From: Rhynchopus sp. YZ270_cl-10
Taxonomy: Eukaryota; Euglenozoa; Diplonemea; Diplonemida; Diplonemidae
Assembly (NCBI GenBank): GCA_964035575.1
Contig: OZ037879.1
Location: 1,356,903 to 1,420,902 of the forward strand
Reading direction: 5' to 3'
Length of the DNA stretch: 64,000 nucleotides
Shown here: in pieces, positions 37,325 through 50,502 of the stretch
How positions within the stretch are numbered: the stretch's first letter is position 1
Layout of the letters: each line of letters opens with the position of its first letter
Program-made: the position numbers and the translations under genes
Notes under the pieces: generated by a model
Told to the model about the DNA's origin: nothing
Seen by the model: only the letters and a program-made list of their open reading frames with translations
The model's database searches: none

Positions 37325-40300
37325 CCTTGGTATGTATTGGGAAGAGTTCTGGAAGGTCATATTTGATGTCTAAGGCATCTAGGGTGCACAGGGGTGGCCG
37401 AACCTCCTGGAAAGTGAGCTTTGAAAAGGTGCACAGGGGGCTTTTCACTTTTATACAAGGGTGCACAGGGGACGAGACCCACCATTGTTGTTGTTGATTT
37501 TGTTGTGCGTCATTGTTGTTTTCCCCTTTGGGTGTCAGTCAGTCGGGTCAGGTCACACTTACAGAAGTTCTCAAAAATTTTCACCAAAAAGAAAGCTACT
37601 AAACAGATTATGGAACTTCCTATTTATTTGTTTGTGTGTTACAGAGGAAACGGCTCACTCAATCCCCTCCTTCTCCTCCCCTCGAAAAAATCGACCAAAA
37701 AATCGTCATTTTTCGGGGTCACGGTGACAAAAAGTTGCATTTTTTCACGAAAAATGGTCGGAATGTGACTTGAATGGGCTCTAATGGGTATATTATGCAC
37801 ACAACATACCTAAATTATGTCGATATTTCACCGGCGGAGCCGAAAACATCGATTTTCAGGGTGTGCAAAACTGTAAAAATGACGAAAATCGGAAAAATGA
37901 CGATTTTTTGGTGAAAATATTTTTCACAGAAAATCGAATTTTACTATTAAGATTGGCTTTGGGCATGACCCAGTAAGGTTACTATGGGCCCCATGGGACA
38001 TATACACCCGAATACCAGGCCGTATTTTCAAAAAGTTGATAATCCCAGTATATGGTATGGCCCTGTGGTACGAAATTTTTGGCCGAAAAAATCGACCAAA
38101 AAATCGTCATTTTTCGGGGTCACGGTGACAAAAAGTTGCATTTTTTCACGAAAAATGGTCGGAATGTGACTTGAATGGGCTCTAATGGGTATATTATGCA
38201 CATAACATACCTAAATTATGTCGATATTTCACCGGCGGAGCCGAAAAAATCGATTTTCAGGGTGTGCAAAACTGTAAAAATCACCAAAATCCCAAAAATC
38301 ACGATTTTTTTTCAAAAATATTTTTTTCAAAAAAATCGATTTTAAAATATTGGTTTGGCTTGTGCGGGGACCTGAATCTGGGGCAACATACCCTGTGGGA
38401 CATACTGGGCCCGATGCAAGGCCGATTTTTCAAAAATATGGTTGCCCCGGTAGACGGTATGGCCCTGCAGGTCAGTGCATCGGGCCAAAAATCATGAAAA
38501 AATCATGATTTTGGGGTCTGGCACCCCATGGGCACATATATCTGGGGGTGTGAAATATGCATGGAATCGACCGATTGGGGGTGTTATAGGTCCTGGGGGC
38601 CCACATGGGCCATATTTCACGCTATTGGGTCACGGGAAAGTGATTTTGACATTTTTTCATCGATTTTAGCTGTGAGAACCCTTCAAAAACACTGATTTTG
38701 GGGTGTTTCTGAGACGGTACGCTATACCCAGGGTCATATTAGGTATTAGTCCGGTCGACTTTTTGAAAAAACGACCCCGCAATGGACTCAGGGGTGCCAG
38801 ATAGTGTATATGCACCAGAATGGATTCACGGGAAAAGTCAAAATTGGGTGTCAGATACATGCTGCCATAAGTGACGAATTTCAAAAGTTGAGATTTTTCG
38901 AAAATCAGGGTTCAGTACACGCTGTACCCAATCCTGGGGGCCAAAATTTTCAACTTTTTGAAAAAACGGGCGGTATATGGCCCTAAAGTGTCAAAATGAG
39001 TTAATTGCGACCTCGGACGGCCTCCGGAGATGAGTAGAAGTTTATTTACTGAAAAAAAAAGTCAAAACACAGGCAAAATCCCACCTTCCACAGGTACAGT
39101 CAAAACTTTTATCCAGATCTCATGTTTTTTCAAAAAATTTTAAATTGTTTTTATGACTAACACCTCCGAAATTTTTCCTGATAAGATGGAATATGGTCCT
39201 GTCGTAGTATGCAGTGTGTTTGCAGGCAAAAATTTGCATTTTCTCGCCCCAGACATTTTTTTATACATAAAAGTGCATAAAGGGACCCCTGACCCCAAAA
39301 TCCGGGTTCCAGCTTTTTGAAGGGGTCACCCTACAGGCCACCTCAAAAAAACGGGGTTGCGATGTGTCCTGGGGGCCCGAAGGGCCCCCAGGAGGTTTTT
39401 GGGGGTCTATATAGGGTTGCTGTGGGGGTCACATGGCCGAAAAATGGCCATTTTTGGCCTATTTTTGGCCATTTTTTTAAGGTAAAAAATCCACTTTTTT
39501 TTTGTACATCCCCTTGCCCCCGGTAAAATTTACCAAACATATGGCCCTGTTGGACATACTGGGCCCATGAGTCGGTTGCTGGATCACCAAACTAGTTGCC
39601 CTATTTGCTAAAATCATGTTTTCAGGGTCAAAAATAGGGTGTTTTTTAGGGTCAAAAATAGGGTGTTTTTCAGGGGTATGTTAACCACGTATGTGTCTTA
39701 GGGACCAAATTTTCCAGGAATGTGAACCAATCGGGTCGCAATGGGTCCAGGGGGCCCGGAGGGCCCCCATGCAGGGAAAATTTGCAACAATCCTGGGCAA
39801 TGCTGGGGGCCGATAGGGTGTGCCTATACACGTGTTTTTACGTGTTTTTGGGCACTTTTCAGGATTTTCGAAAATTTTTGCAACACCAAAATCAAAAATT
39901 TCGGTCTAGGAGGCCCATATCTGGAAAAAATCGATATTCCAATGGCCTCATTGGGACATATTGGGCCCAGGACCCTATTTTCAGGTCCCAGGAAAAGCCA
40001 AAACAATAAAAAAAATAGCTCAGGCGACCCCCAAAAATAGGCGAAAAACAGCCATTTTTAGGGTGTTTTTTAGGGGTATTTTTACACACACAAATTGTTT
40101 ACCATAGCACACCCCCAGGCTGCCTCAAAATTTTATCTTTATTTGATTTTTCCAACCCACATAGGGGTATTGGAGGCACAACTTTCACCAAGCCTGGGGA
40201 ATTCGGCACTGCACACACACAACTGAAAAAGGCAAAAATCACCTGTTTTTCAAGGTGTCGCAGGGTAAATGTTGTTCCTTAAAAACCAAATTTTTTCTAA

Positions 40301-41925
40301 AAAATCGGCCCTGCGGGTGAAAAAACGACACTATGGGGGGTATTCCAGGGTGTGGGGGCCCCAAAAATCCGGTTTAAGACCACGAGAGGGTCCGAATACA
40401 CACCTGAGAAGGTCCCGGGGAGTAAAAAAATGGCCATTTTTGGGGGGTCAAAATCTCACTTTTTGGGGGGATGTTTGTATACCCAGTACCGACCCACTAG
40501 CTGGGATGCCCAACTTTTCGCGAATATGGGGGCCCGTAGGGCCCCCGGGGCCCAGGGGGCCCAAAATATCGTGTTGCAGATGCCAGGAGAACATGTTTCA
40601 ATATTTTGGATACATTTTTCCATAGGGTCATTTTCAAAAGCACTGATTTTAGGGGTATTGAGCGAGGTACCCATACCCATGGGTTATCCTATATATTAGT
40701 TTTCACTCGGATGTGAAAAAACGATGTCGCAATGGATTCAGGGGGCCCAAATAGGGTATATGGCCCAGGAAATTTTCAAAAAGTTGACCCAACCAGGTTT
40801 TCAGGCATACAAGCCGGTAGGTCAACAGATAGGGTGTTTTCCGCACCCAAAATATGGGGTCATGACCATGTGGGTCAGACCTGAATTGATAAATGTTTCG
40901 CACAGGTTTTCGCGAATACCCCCTCTATTCCGAATGCGCTACAAGAGTTTTAAATTTTTGGCTATTTAGATTCACTTTTAAAAACAAAATGGGTCTCCAG
41001 AACACACATGAGGTTCACATGTACCTCTACAGAAACCTTGGTTTTGGTCGGATTTTGAGGCCAATTTTTGGGTTCCCACCAATTTCCTAGGGTATACTGG
41101 GATATTGCCCGTGTGTCCAAAAGTGATTTTTGGGGCCTTAGGACCCCGGAGAATCCATTTAACGGTCGTTTTTGCACCGGAAAGACCTATCTAGTACCCA
41201 AAAATCGAATTTTCATATTTTTGAAAAAGTGACCAAAAATCGACTTTTTTTGGTAACATTGTATGGCATAAATTATTCTACATAATGTGTGATGCTTGAA
41301 TAAAAACTTACGACCCCATAATGTACTCGGAACTCACCCATGTAATTGTTGAGAAAAAAAAACTTTCCGAAAAAATGAAATTTCAACCCGAATATGCACA
41401 TTTGGGTCATTTTACGGCTATGTAGGTCATTTTGTATGTGTTTTTCGATTATATAGGTGATTAGGATATGTGTGATGCTCAGATTAAATCGTAAGACCCC
41501 GCAATTGACTCAAATGTGCCCAAAAACCCTATACACCCAAGATTATTAACTTTTCCAGCATATTGGACATCCTTAGGTATGGTTATAAGCCATGATACGG
41601 CTATTGCTGGAAAAATAGCCGTAAATTGTGGTTGGTATTGATTTCAGAAATTATGTGATGCTTAGATCATGCCATAGACGCTTTTAATGGATTCATATGA
41701 GCTCATACTACCCATATACCCCTTCAGAAGCCCCTTTTGACTCTTATGAATATCCTTATATAGGCTTCCACTTGTGCAGAACCTTCTCAGTGTACAAGAT
41801 GTTAGGTACAAAAAAACCATCATATTTTTTACACTACTGGCATGCTTCCCAGGACGCGTCTGTACTCAGAACGTTGTAGAGAAAAAAGGCAACCAACGAT
41901 TTCTAAACACGGATGCTGCCATATC
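37325..41925 (+). repeat. Macrosatellite unit 5 (4,601 bp)
   Basis: Unit 1 sequence minus 24 bp just after 39390. The deletion removes most of the right arm of the 43-bp palindrome and ends at a repeated AGG, as expected for slippage at a hairpin. It lacks the 29-bp insertion of units 4 and 6. Confidence 0.95.
41891..41907 (+). pseudogene. SL RNA stub, unit 5
   Basis: Same 17-nt SL exon start between an SL promoter copy and the transposon-end stub. Confidence 0.9.
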
Positions 41926-44900
41926 TTAGCTCCTTAGCTCCTTAGCTCCTTAGCTCCTTAGCTCCTTAGCTCCTTAGCTCCTTAGCTCCTTAGCTCCTTA
42001 GCTCCTTAGCTCCTTAGCTCCTTAGCTCCTTAGCTCCTTAGCTCCTTAGCTCCTTAGCTCCTTAGCTCCTTAGCTCCTTAGCTCCTTAGCTCCTTAGCTC
42101 CTTAGCTCCTTAGCTCCTTAGCTCCTTAGCTCCTTAGCTCCTTAGCTCCTTAGCTCCTTAGCTCCTTAGCTCCTTAGCTCCTTAGCTCCTTAGCTCCTTA
42201 GCTCCTTAGCTCCTTAGCTCCTTAGCTCCTTAGCTCCTTAGCTCCTTAGCTCCTTAGCTCCTTAGCTCCTTAGCTCCTTAGCTCCTTAGCTCCTTAGCTC
42301 CTTAGCTCCTTAGCTCCTTAGCTCCTTAGCTCCTTAGCTCCTTAGCTCCTTAGCTCCTTAGCTCCTTAGCTCCTTAGCTCCTTAGCTCCTTAGCTCCTTA
42401 GCTCCTTAGCTCCTTAGCTCCTTAGCTCCTTAGCTCCTTAGCTCCTTAGCTCCTTAGCTCCTTAGCTCCTTAGCTCCTTAGCTCCTTAGCTCCTTAGCTC
42501 CTTAGCTCCTTAGCTCCTTAGCTCCTTAGCTCCTTAGCTCCTTAGCTCCTTAGCTCCTTAGCTCCTTAGCTCCTTAGCTCCTTAGCTCCTTAGCTCCTTA
42601 GCTCCTTAGCTCCTTAGCTCCTTAGCTCCTTAGCTCCTTAGCTCCTTAGCTCCTTAGCTCCTTAGCTCCTTAGCTCCTTAGCTCCTTAGCTCCTTAGCTC
42701 CTTAGCTCCTTAGCTCCTTAGCTCCTTAGCTCCTTAGCTCCTTAGCTCCTTAGCTCCTTAGCTCCTTAGCTCCTTAGCTCCTTAGCTCCTTAGCTCCTTA
42801 GCTCCTTAGCTCCTTAGCTCCTTAGCTCCTTAGCTCCTTAGCTCCTTAGCTCCTTAGCTCCTTAGCTCCTTAGCTCCTTAGCTCCTTAGCTCCTTAGCTC
42901 CTTAGCTCCTTAGCTCCTTAGCTCCTTAGCTCCTTAGCTCCTTAGCTCCTTAGCTCCTTAGCTCCTTAGCTCCTTAGCTCCTTAGCTCCTTAGCTCCTTA
43001 GCTCCTTAGCTCCTTAGCTCCTTAGCTCCTTAGCTCCTTAGCTCCTTAGCTCCTTAGCTCCTTAGCTCCTTAGCTCCTTAGCTCCTTAGCTCCTTAGCTC
43101 CTTAGCTCCTTAGCTCCTTAGCTCCTTAGCTCCTTAGCTCCTTAGCTCCTTAGCTCCTTAGCTCCTTAGCTCCTTAGCTCCTTAGCTCCTTAGCTCCTTA
43201 GCTCCTTAGCTCCTTAGCTCCTTAGCTCCTTAGCTCCTTAGCTCCTTAGCTCCTTAGCTCCTTAGCTCCTTAGCTCCTTAGCTCCTTAGCTCCTTAGCTC
43301 CTTAGCTCCTTAGCTCCTTAGCTCCTTAGCTCCTTAGCTCCTTAGCTCCTTAGCTCCTTAGCTCCTTAGCTCCTTAGCTCCTTAGCTCCTTAGCTCCTTA
43401 GCTCCTTAGCTCCTTAGCTCCTTAGCTCCTTAGCTCCTTAGCTCCTTAGCTCCTTAGCTCCTTAGCTCCTTAGCTCCTTAGCTCCTTAGCTCCTTAGCTC
43501 CTTAGCTCCTTAGCTCCTTAGCTCCTTAGCTCCTTAGCTCCTTAGCTCCTTAGCTCCTTAGCTCCTTAGCTCCTTAGCTCCTTAGCTCCTTAGCTCCTTA
43601 GCTCCTTAGCTCCTTAGCTCCTTAGCTCCTTAGCTCCTTAGCTCCTTAGCTCCTTAGCTCCTTAGCTCCTTAGCTCCTTAGCTCCTTAGCTCCTTAGCTC
43701 CTTAGCTCCTTAGCTCCTTAGCTCCTTAGCTCCTTAGCTCCTTAGCTCCTTAGCTCCTTAGCTCCTTAGCTCCTTAGCTCCTTAGCTCCTTAGCTCCTTA
43801 GCTCCTTAGCTCCTTAGCTCCTTAGCTCCTTAGCTCCTTAGCTCCTTAGCTCCTTAGCTCCTTAGCTCCTTAGCTCCTTAGCTCCTTAGCTCCTTAGCTC
43901 CTTAGCTCCTTAGCTCCTTAGCTCCTTAGCTCCTTAGCTCCTTAGCTCCTTAGCTCCTTAGCTCCTTAGCTCCTTAGCTCCTTAGCTCCTTAGCTCCTTA
44001 GCTCCTTAGCTCCTTAGCTCCTTAGCTCCTTAGCTCCTTAGCTCCTTAGCTCCTTAGCTCCTTAGCTCCTTAGCTCCTTAGCTCCTTAGCTCCTTAGCTC
44101 CTTAGCTCCTTAGCTCCTTAGCTCCTTAGCTCCTTAGCTCCTTAGCTCCTTAGCTCCTTAGCTCCTTAGCTCCTTAGCTCCTTAGCTCCTTAGCTCCTTA
44201 GCTCCTTAGCTCCTTAGCTCCTTAGCTCCTTAGCTCCTTAGCTCCTTAGCTCCTTAGCTCCTTAGCTCCTTAGCTCCTTAGCTCCTTAGCTCCTTAGCTC
44301 CTTAGCTCCTTAGCTCCTTAGCTCCTTAGCTCCTTAGCTCCTTAGCTCCTTAGCTCCTTAGCTCCTTAGCTCCTTAGCTCCTTAGCTCCTTAGCTCCTTA
44401 GCTCCTTAGCTCCTTAGCTCCTTAGCTCCTTAGCTCCTTAGCTCCTTAGCTCCTTAGCTCCTTAGCTCCTTAGCTCCTTAGCTCCTTAGCTCCTTAGCTC
44501 CTTAGCTCCTTAGCTCCTTAGCTCCTTAGCTCCTTAGCTCCTTAGCTCCTTAGCTCCTTAGCTCCTTAGCTCCTTAGCTCCTTAGCTCCTTAGCTCCTTA
44601 GCTCCTTAGCTCCTTAGCTCCTTAGCTCCTTAGCTCCTTAGCTCCTTAGCTCCTTAGCTCCTTAGCTCCTTAGCTCCTTAGCTCCTTAGCTCCTTAGCTC
44701 CTTAGCTCCTTAGCTCCTTAGCTCCTTAGCTCCTTAGCTCCTTAGCTCCTTAGCTCCTTAGCTCCTTAGCTCCTTAGCTCCTTAGCTCCTTAGCTCCTTA
44801 GCTCCTTAGCTCCTTAGCTCCTTAGCTCCTTAGCTCCTTAGCTCCTTAGCTCCTTAGCTCCTTAGCTCCTTAGCTCCTTAGCTCCTTAGCTCCTTAGCTC

Positions 44901-45848
44901 CTTAGCTCCTTAGCTCCTTAGCTCCTTAGCTCCTTAGCTCCTTAGCTCCTTAGCTCCTTAGCTCCTTAGCTCCTTAGCTCCTTAGCTCCTTAGCTCCTTA
45001 GCTCCTTAGCTCCTTAGCTCCTTAGCTCCTTAGCTCCTTAGCTCCTTAGCTCCTTAGCTCCTTAGCTCCTTAGCTCCTTAGCTCCTTAGCTCCTTAGCTC
45101 CTTAGCTCCTTAGCTCCTTAGCTCCTTAGCTCCTTAGCTCCTTAGCTCCTTAGCTCCTTAGCTCCTTAGCTCCTTAGCTCCTTAGCTCCTTAGCTCCTTA
45201 GCTCCTTAGCTCCTTAGCTCCTTAGCTCCTTAGCTCCTTAGCTCCTTAGCTCCTTAGCTCCTTAGCTCCTTAGCTCCTTAGCTCCTTAGCTCCTTAGCTC
45301 CTTAGCTCCTTAGCTCCTTAGCTCCTTAGCTCCTTAGCTCCTTAGCTCCTTAGCTCCTTAGCTCCTTAGCTCCTTAGCTCCTTAGCTCCTTAGCTCCTTA
45401 GCTCCTTAGCTCCTTAGCTCCTTAGCTCCTTAGCTCCTTAGCTCCTTAGCTCCTTAGCTCCTTAGCTCCTTAGCTCCTTAGCTCCTTAGCTCCTTAGCTC
45501 CTTAGCTCCTTAGCTCCTTAGCTCCTTAGCTCCTTAGCTCCTTAGCTCCTTAGCTCCTTAGCTCCTTAGCTCCTTAGCTCCTTAGCTCCTTAGCTCCTTA
45601 GCTCCTTAGCTCCTTAGCTCCTTAGCTCCTTAGCTCCTTAGCTCCTTAGCTCCTTAGCTCCTTAGCTCCTTAGCTCCTTAGCTCCTTAGCTCCTTAGCTC
45701 CTTAGCTCCTTAGCTCCTTAGCTCCTTAGCTCCTTAGCTCCTTAGCTCCTTAGCTCCTTAGCTCCTTAGCTCCTTAGCTCCTTAGCTCCTTAGCTCCTTA
45801 GCTCCTTAGCTCCTTAGCTCCTTAGCTCCTTAGCTCCTTAGCTCCTTA
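41926..45848 (+). repeat. Satellite array 6, (TTAGCTCC)n, about 490 copies
   Basis: 3,923 bp, perfect 8-bp repeat, length 8n+3. It is the last array; after unit 6 the 8-bp repeat does not return. Confidence 0.97.
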
Positions 45849-48800
45849 CCTTGGTATGTATTGGGAAGAGTTCTGGAAGGTCATATTTGATGTCTAAGGC
45901 ATCTAGGGTGCACAGGGGTGGCCGAACCTCCTGGAAAGTGAGCTTTGAAAAGGTGCACAGGGGGCTTTTCACTTTTATACAAGGGTGCACAGGGGACGAG
46001 ACCCACCATTGTTGTTGTTGATTTTGTTGTGCGTCATTGTTGTTTTCCCCTTTGGGTGTCAGTCAGTCGGGTCAGGTCACACTTACAGAAGTTCTCAAAA
46101 ATTTTCACCAAAAAGAAAGCTACTAAACAGATTATGGAACTTCCTATTTATTTGTTTGTGTGTTACAGAGGAAACGGCTCACTCAATCCCCTCCTTCTCC
46201 TCCCCTCGAAAAAATCGACCAAAAAATCGTCATTTTTCGGGGTCACGGTGACAAAAAGTTGCATTTTTTCACGAAAAATGGTCGGAATGTGACTTGAATG
46301 GGCTCTAATGGGTATATTATGCACACAACATACCTAAATTATGTCGATATTTCACCGGCGGAGCCGAAAACATCGATTTTCAGGGTGTGCAAAACTGTAA
46401 AAATGACGAAAATCGGAAAAATGACGATTTTTTGGTGAAAATATTTTTCACAGAAAATCGAATTTTACTATTAAGATTGGCTTTGGGCATGACCCAGTAA
46501 GGTTACTATGGGCCCCATGGGACATATACACCCGAATACCAGGCCGTATTTTCAAAAAGTTGATAATCCCAGTATATGGTATGGCCCTGTGGTACGAAAT
46601 TTTTGGCCGAAAAAATCGACCAAAAAATCGTCATTTTTCGGGGTCACGGTGACAAAAAGTTGCATTTTTTCACGAAAAATGGTCGGAATGTGACTTGAAT
46701 GGGCTCTAATGGGTATATTATGCACATAACATACCTAAATTATGTCGATATTTCACCGGCGGAGCCGAAAAAATCGATTTTCAGGGTGTGCAAAACTGTA
46801 AAAATCACCAAAATCCCAAAAATCACGATTTTTTTTCAAAAATATTTTTTTCAAAAAAATCGATTTTAAAATATTGGTTTGGCTTGTGCGGGGACCTGAA
46901 TCTGGGGCAACATACCCTGTGGGACATACTGGGCCCGATGCAAGGCCGATTTTTCAAAAATATGGTTGCCCCGGTAGACGGTATGGCCCTGCAGGTCAGT
47001 GCATCGGGCCAAAAATCATGAAAAAATCATGATTTTGGGGTCTGGCACCCCATGGGCACATATATCTGGGGGTGTGAAATATGCATGGAATCGACCGATT
47101 GGGGGTGTTATAGGTCCTGGGGGCCCACATGGGCCATATTTCACGCTATTGGGTCACGGGAAAGTGATTTTGACATTTTTTCATCGATTTTAGCTGTGAG
47201 AACCCTTCAAAAACACTGATTTTGGGGTGTTTCTGAGACGGTACGCTATACCCAGGGTCATATTAGGTATTAGTCCGGTCGACTTTTTGAAAAAACGACC
47301 CCGCAATGGACTCAGGGGTGCCAGATAGTGTATATGCACCAGAATGGATTCACGGGAAAAGTCAAAATTGGGTGTCAGATACATGCTGCCATAAGTGACG
47401 AATTTCAAAAGTTGAGATTTTTCGAAAATCAGGGTTCAGTACACGCTGTACCCAATCCTGGGGGCCAAAATTTTCAACTTTTTGAAAAAACGGGCGGTAT
47501 ATGGCCCTAAAGTGTCAAAATGAGTTAATTGCGACCTCGGACGGCCTCCGGAGATGAGTAGAAGTTTATTTACTGAAAAAAAAAGTCAAAACACAGGCAA
47601 AATCCCACCTTCCACAGGTACAGTCAAAACTTTTATCCAGATCTCATGTTTTTTCAAAAAATTTTAAATTGTTTTTATGACTAACACCTCCGAAATTTTT
47701 CCTGATAAGATGGAATATGGTCCTGTCGTAGTATGCAGTGTGTTTGCAGGCAAAAATTTGCATTTTCTCGCCCCAGACATTTTTTTATACATAAAAGTGC
47801 ATAAAGGGACCCCTGACCCCAAAATCCGGGTTCCAGCTTTTTGAAGGGGTCACCCTACAGGCCACCTCAAAAAGTTGGCCCGTAGGGCCAGCTTTTTGAA
47901 AAAACGGGGTTGCGATGTGTCCTGGGGGCCCGAAGGGCCCCCAGGACACATCGCTGGGAAAAAAATATTAGGTTTTTGGGGGTCTATATAGGGTTGCTGT
48001 GGGGGTCACATGGCCGAAAAATGGCCATTTTTGGCCTATTTTTGGCCATTTTTTTAAGGTAAAAAATCCACTTTTTTTTTGTACATCCCCTTGCCCCCGG
48101 TAAAATTTACCAAACATATGGCCCTGTTGGACATACTGGGCCCATGAGTCGGTTGCTGGATCACCAAACTAGTTGCCCTATTTGCTAAAATCATGTTTTC
48201 AGGGTCAAAAATAGGGTGTTTTTTAGGGTCAAAAATAGGGTGTTTTTCAGGGGTATGTTAACCACGTATGTGTCTTAGGGACCAAATTTTCCAGGAATGT
48301 GAACCAATCGGGTCGCAATGGGTCCAGGGGGCCCGGAGGGCCCCCATGCAGGGAAAATTTGCAACAATCCTGGGCAATGCTGGGGGCCGATAGGGTGTGC
48401 CTATACACGTGTTTTTACGTGTTTTTGGGCACTTTTCAGGATTTTCGAAAATTTTTGCAACACCAAAATCAAAAATTTCGGTCTAGGAGGCCCATATCTG
48501 GAAAAAATCGATATTCCAATGGCCTCATTGGGACATATTGGGCCCAGGACCCTATTTTCAGGTCCCAGGAAAAGCCAAAACAATAAAAAAAATAGCTCAG
48601 GCGACCCCCAAAAATAGGCGAAAAACAGCCATTTTTAGGGTGTTTTTTAGGGGTATTTTTACACACACAAATTGTTTACCATAGCACACCCCCAGGCTGC
48701 CTCAAAATTTTATCTTTATTTGATTTTTCCAACCCACATAGGGGTATTGGAGGCACAACTTTCACCAAGCCTGGGGAATTCGGCACTGCACACACACAAC

Positions 48801-50502
48801 TGAAAAAGGCAAAAATCACCTGTTTTTCAAGGTGTCGCAGGGTAAATGTTGTTCCTTAAAAACCAAATTTTTTCTAAAAAATCGGCCCTGCGGGTGAAAA
48901 AACGACACTATGGGGGGTATTCCAGGGTGTGGGGGCCCCAAAAATCCGGTTTAAGACCACGAGAGGGTCCGAATACACACCTGAGAAGGTCCCGGGGAGT
49001 AAAAAAATGGCCATTTTTGGGGGGTCAAAATCTCACTTTTTGGGGGGATGTTTGTATACCCAGTACCGACCCACTAGCTGGGATGCCCAACTTTTCGCGA
49101 ATATGGGGGCCCGTAGGGCCCCCGGGGCCCAGGGGGCCCAAAATATCGTGTTGCAGATGCCAGGAGAACATGTTTCAATATTTTGGATACATTTTTCCAT
49201 AGGGTCATTTTCAAAAGCACTGATTTTAGGGGTATTGAGCGAGGTACCCATACCCATGGGTTATCCTATATATTAGTTTTCACTCGGATGTGAAAAAACG
49301 ATGTCGCAATGGATTCAGGGGGCCCAAATAGGGTATATGGCCCAGGAAATTTTCAAAAAGTTGACCCAACCAGGTTTTCAGGCATACAAGCCGGTAGGTC
49401 AACAGATAGGGTGTTTTCCGCACCCAAAATATGGGGTCATGACCATGTGGGTCAGACCTGAATTGATAAATGTTTCGCACAGGTTTTCGCGAATACCCCC
49501 TCTATTCCGAATGCGCTACAAGAGTTTTAAATTTTTGGCTATTTAGATTCACTTTTAAAAACAAAATGGGTCTCCAGAACACACATGAGGTTCACATGTA
49601 CCTCTACAGAAACCTTGGTTTTGGTCGGATTTTGAGGCCAATTTTTGGGTTCCCACCAATTTCCTAGGGTATACTGGGATATTGCCCGTGTGTCCAAAAG
49701 TGATTTTTGGGGCCTTAGGACCCCGGAGAATCCATTTAACGGTCGTTTTTGCACCGGAAAGACCTATCTAGTACCCAAAAATCGAATTTTCATATTTTTG
49801 AAAAAGTGACCAAAAATCGACTTTTTTTGGTAACATTGTATGGCATAAATTATTCTACATAATGTGTGATGCTTGAATAAAAACTTACGACCCCATAATG
49901 TACTCGGAACTCACCCATGTAATTGTTGAGAAAAAAAAACTTTCCGAAAAAATGAAATTTCAACCCGAATATGCACATTTGGGTCATTTTACGGCTATGT
50001 AGGTCATTTTGTATGTGTTTTTCGATTATATAGGTGATTAGGATATGTGTGATGCTCAGATTAAATCGTAAGACCCCGCAATTGACTCAAATGTGCCCAA
50101 AAACCCTATACACCCAAGATTATTAACTTTTCCAGCATATTGGACATCCTTAGGTATGGTTATAAGCCATGATACGGCTATTGCTGGAAAAATAGCCGTA
50201 AATTGTGGTTGGTATTGATTTCAGAAATTATGTGATGCTTAGATCATGCCATAGACGCTTTTAATGGATTCATATGAGCTCATACTACCCATATACCCCT
50301 TCAGAAGCCCCTTTTGACTCTTATGAATATCCTTATATAGGCTTCCACTTGTGCAGAACCTTCTCAGTGTACAAGATGTTAGGTACAAAAAAACCATCAT
50401 ATTTTTTACACTACTGGCATGCTTCCCAGGACGCGTCTGTACTCAGAACGTTGTAGAGAAAAAAGGCAACCAACGATTTCTAAACACGGATGCTGCCAGA
50501 TC
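45849..50502 (+). repeat. Macrosatellite unit 6 (last, 4,654 bp)
   Basis: Carries the 29-bp inverted-repeat insertion of unit 4 (47869-47897). Its right end runs GCTGCCAGATC and on into the 3-kb element, whereas units 1-5 read GCTGCCATATC and enter the 8-bp array. It is the only unit whose SL stub is continuous with a complete interrupting element. Confidence 0.93.

Noticed and set aside
5175-45848. CRISPR or telomere reading of the TTAGCTCC arrays
   Set aside because: There are no spacers, the repeat is 8 bp, and the organism is eukaryotic. The unit is not a known telomere repeat, and unique DNA lies on both sides.
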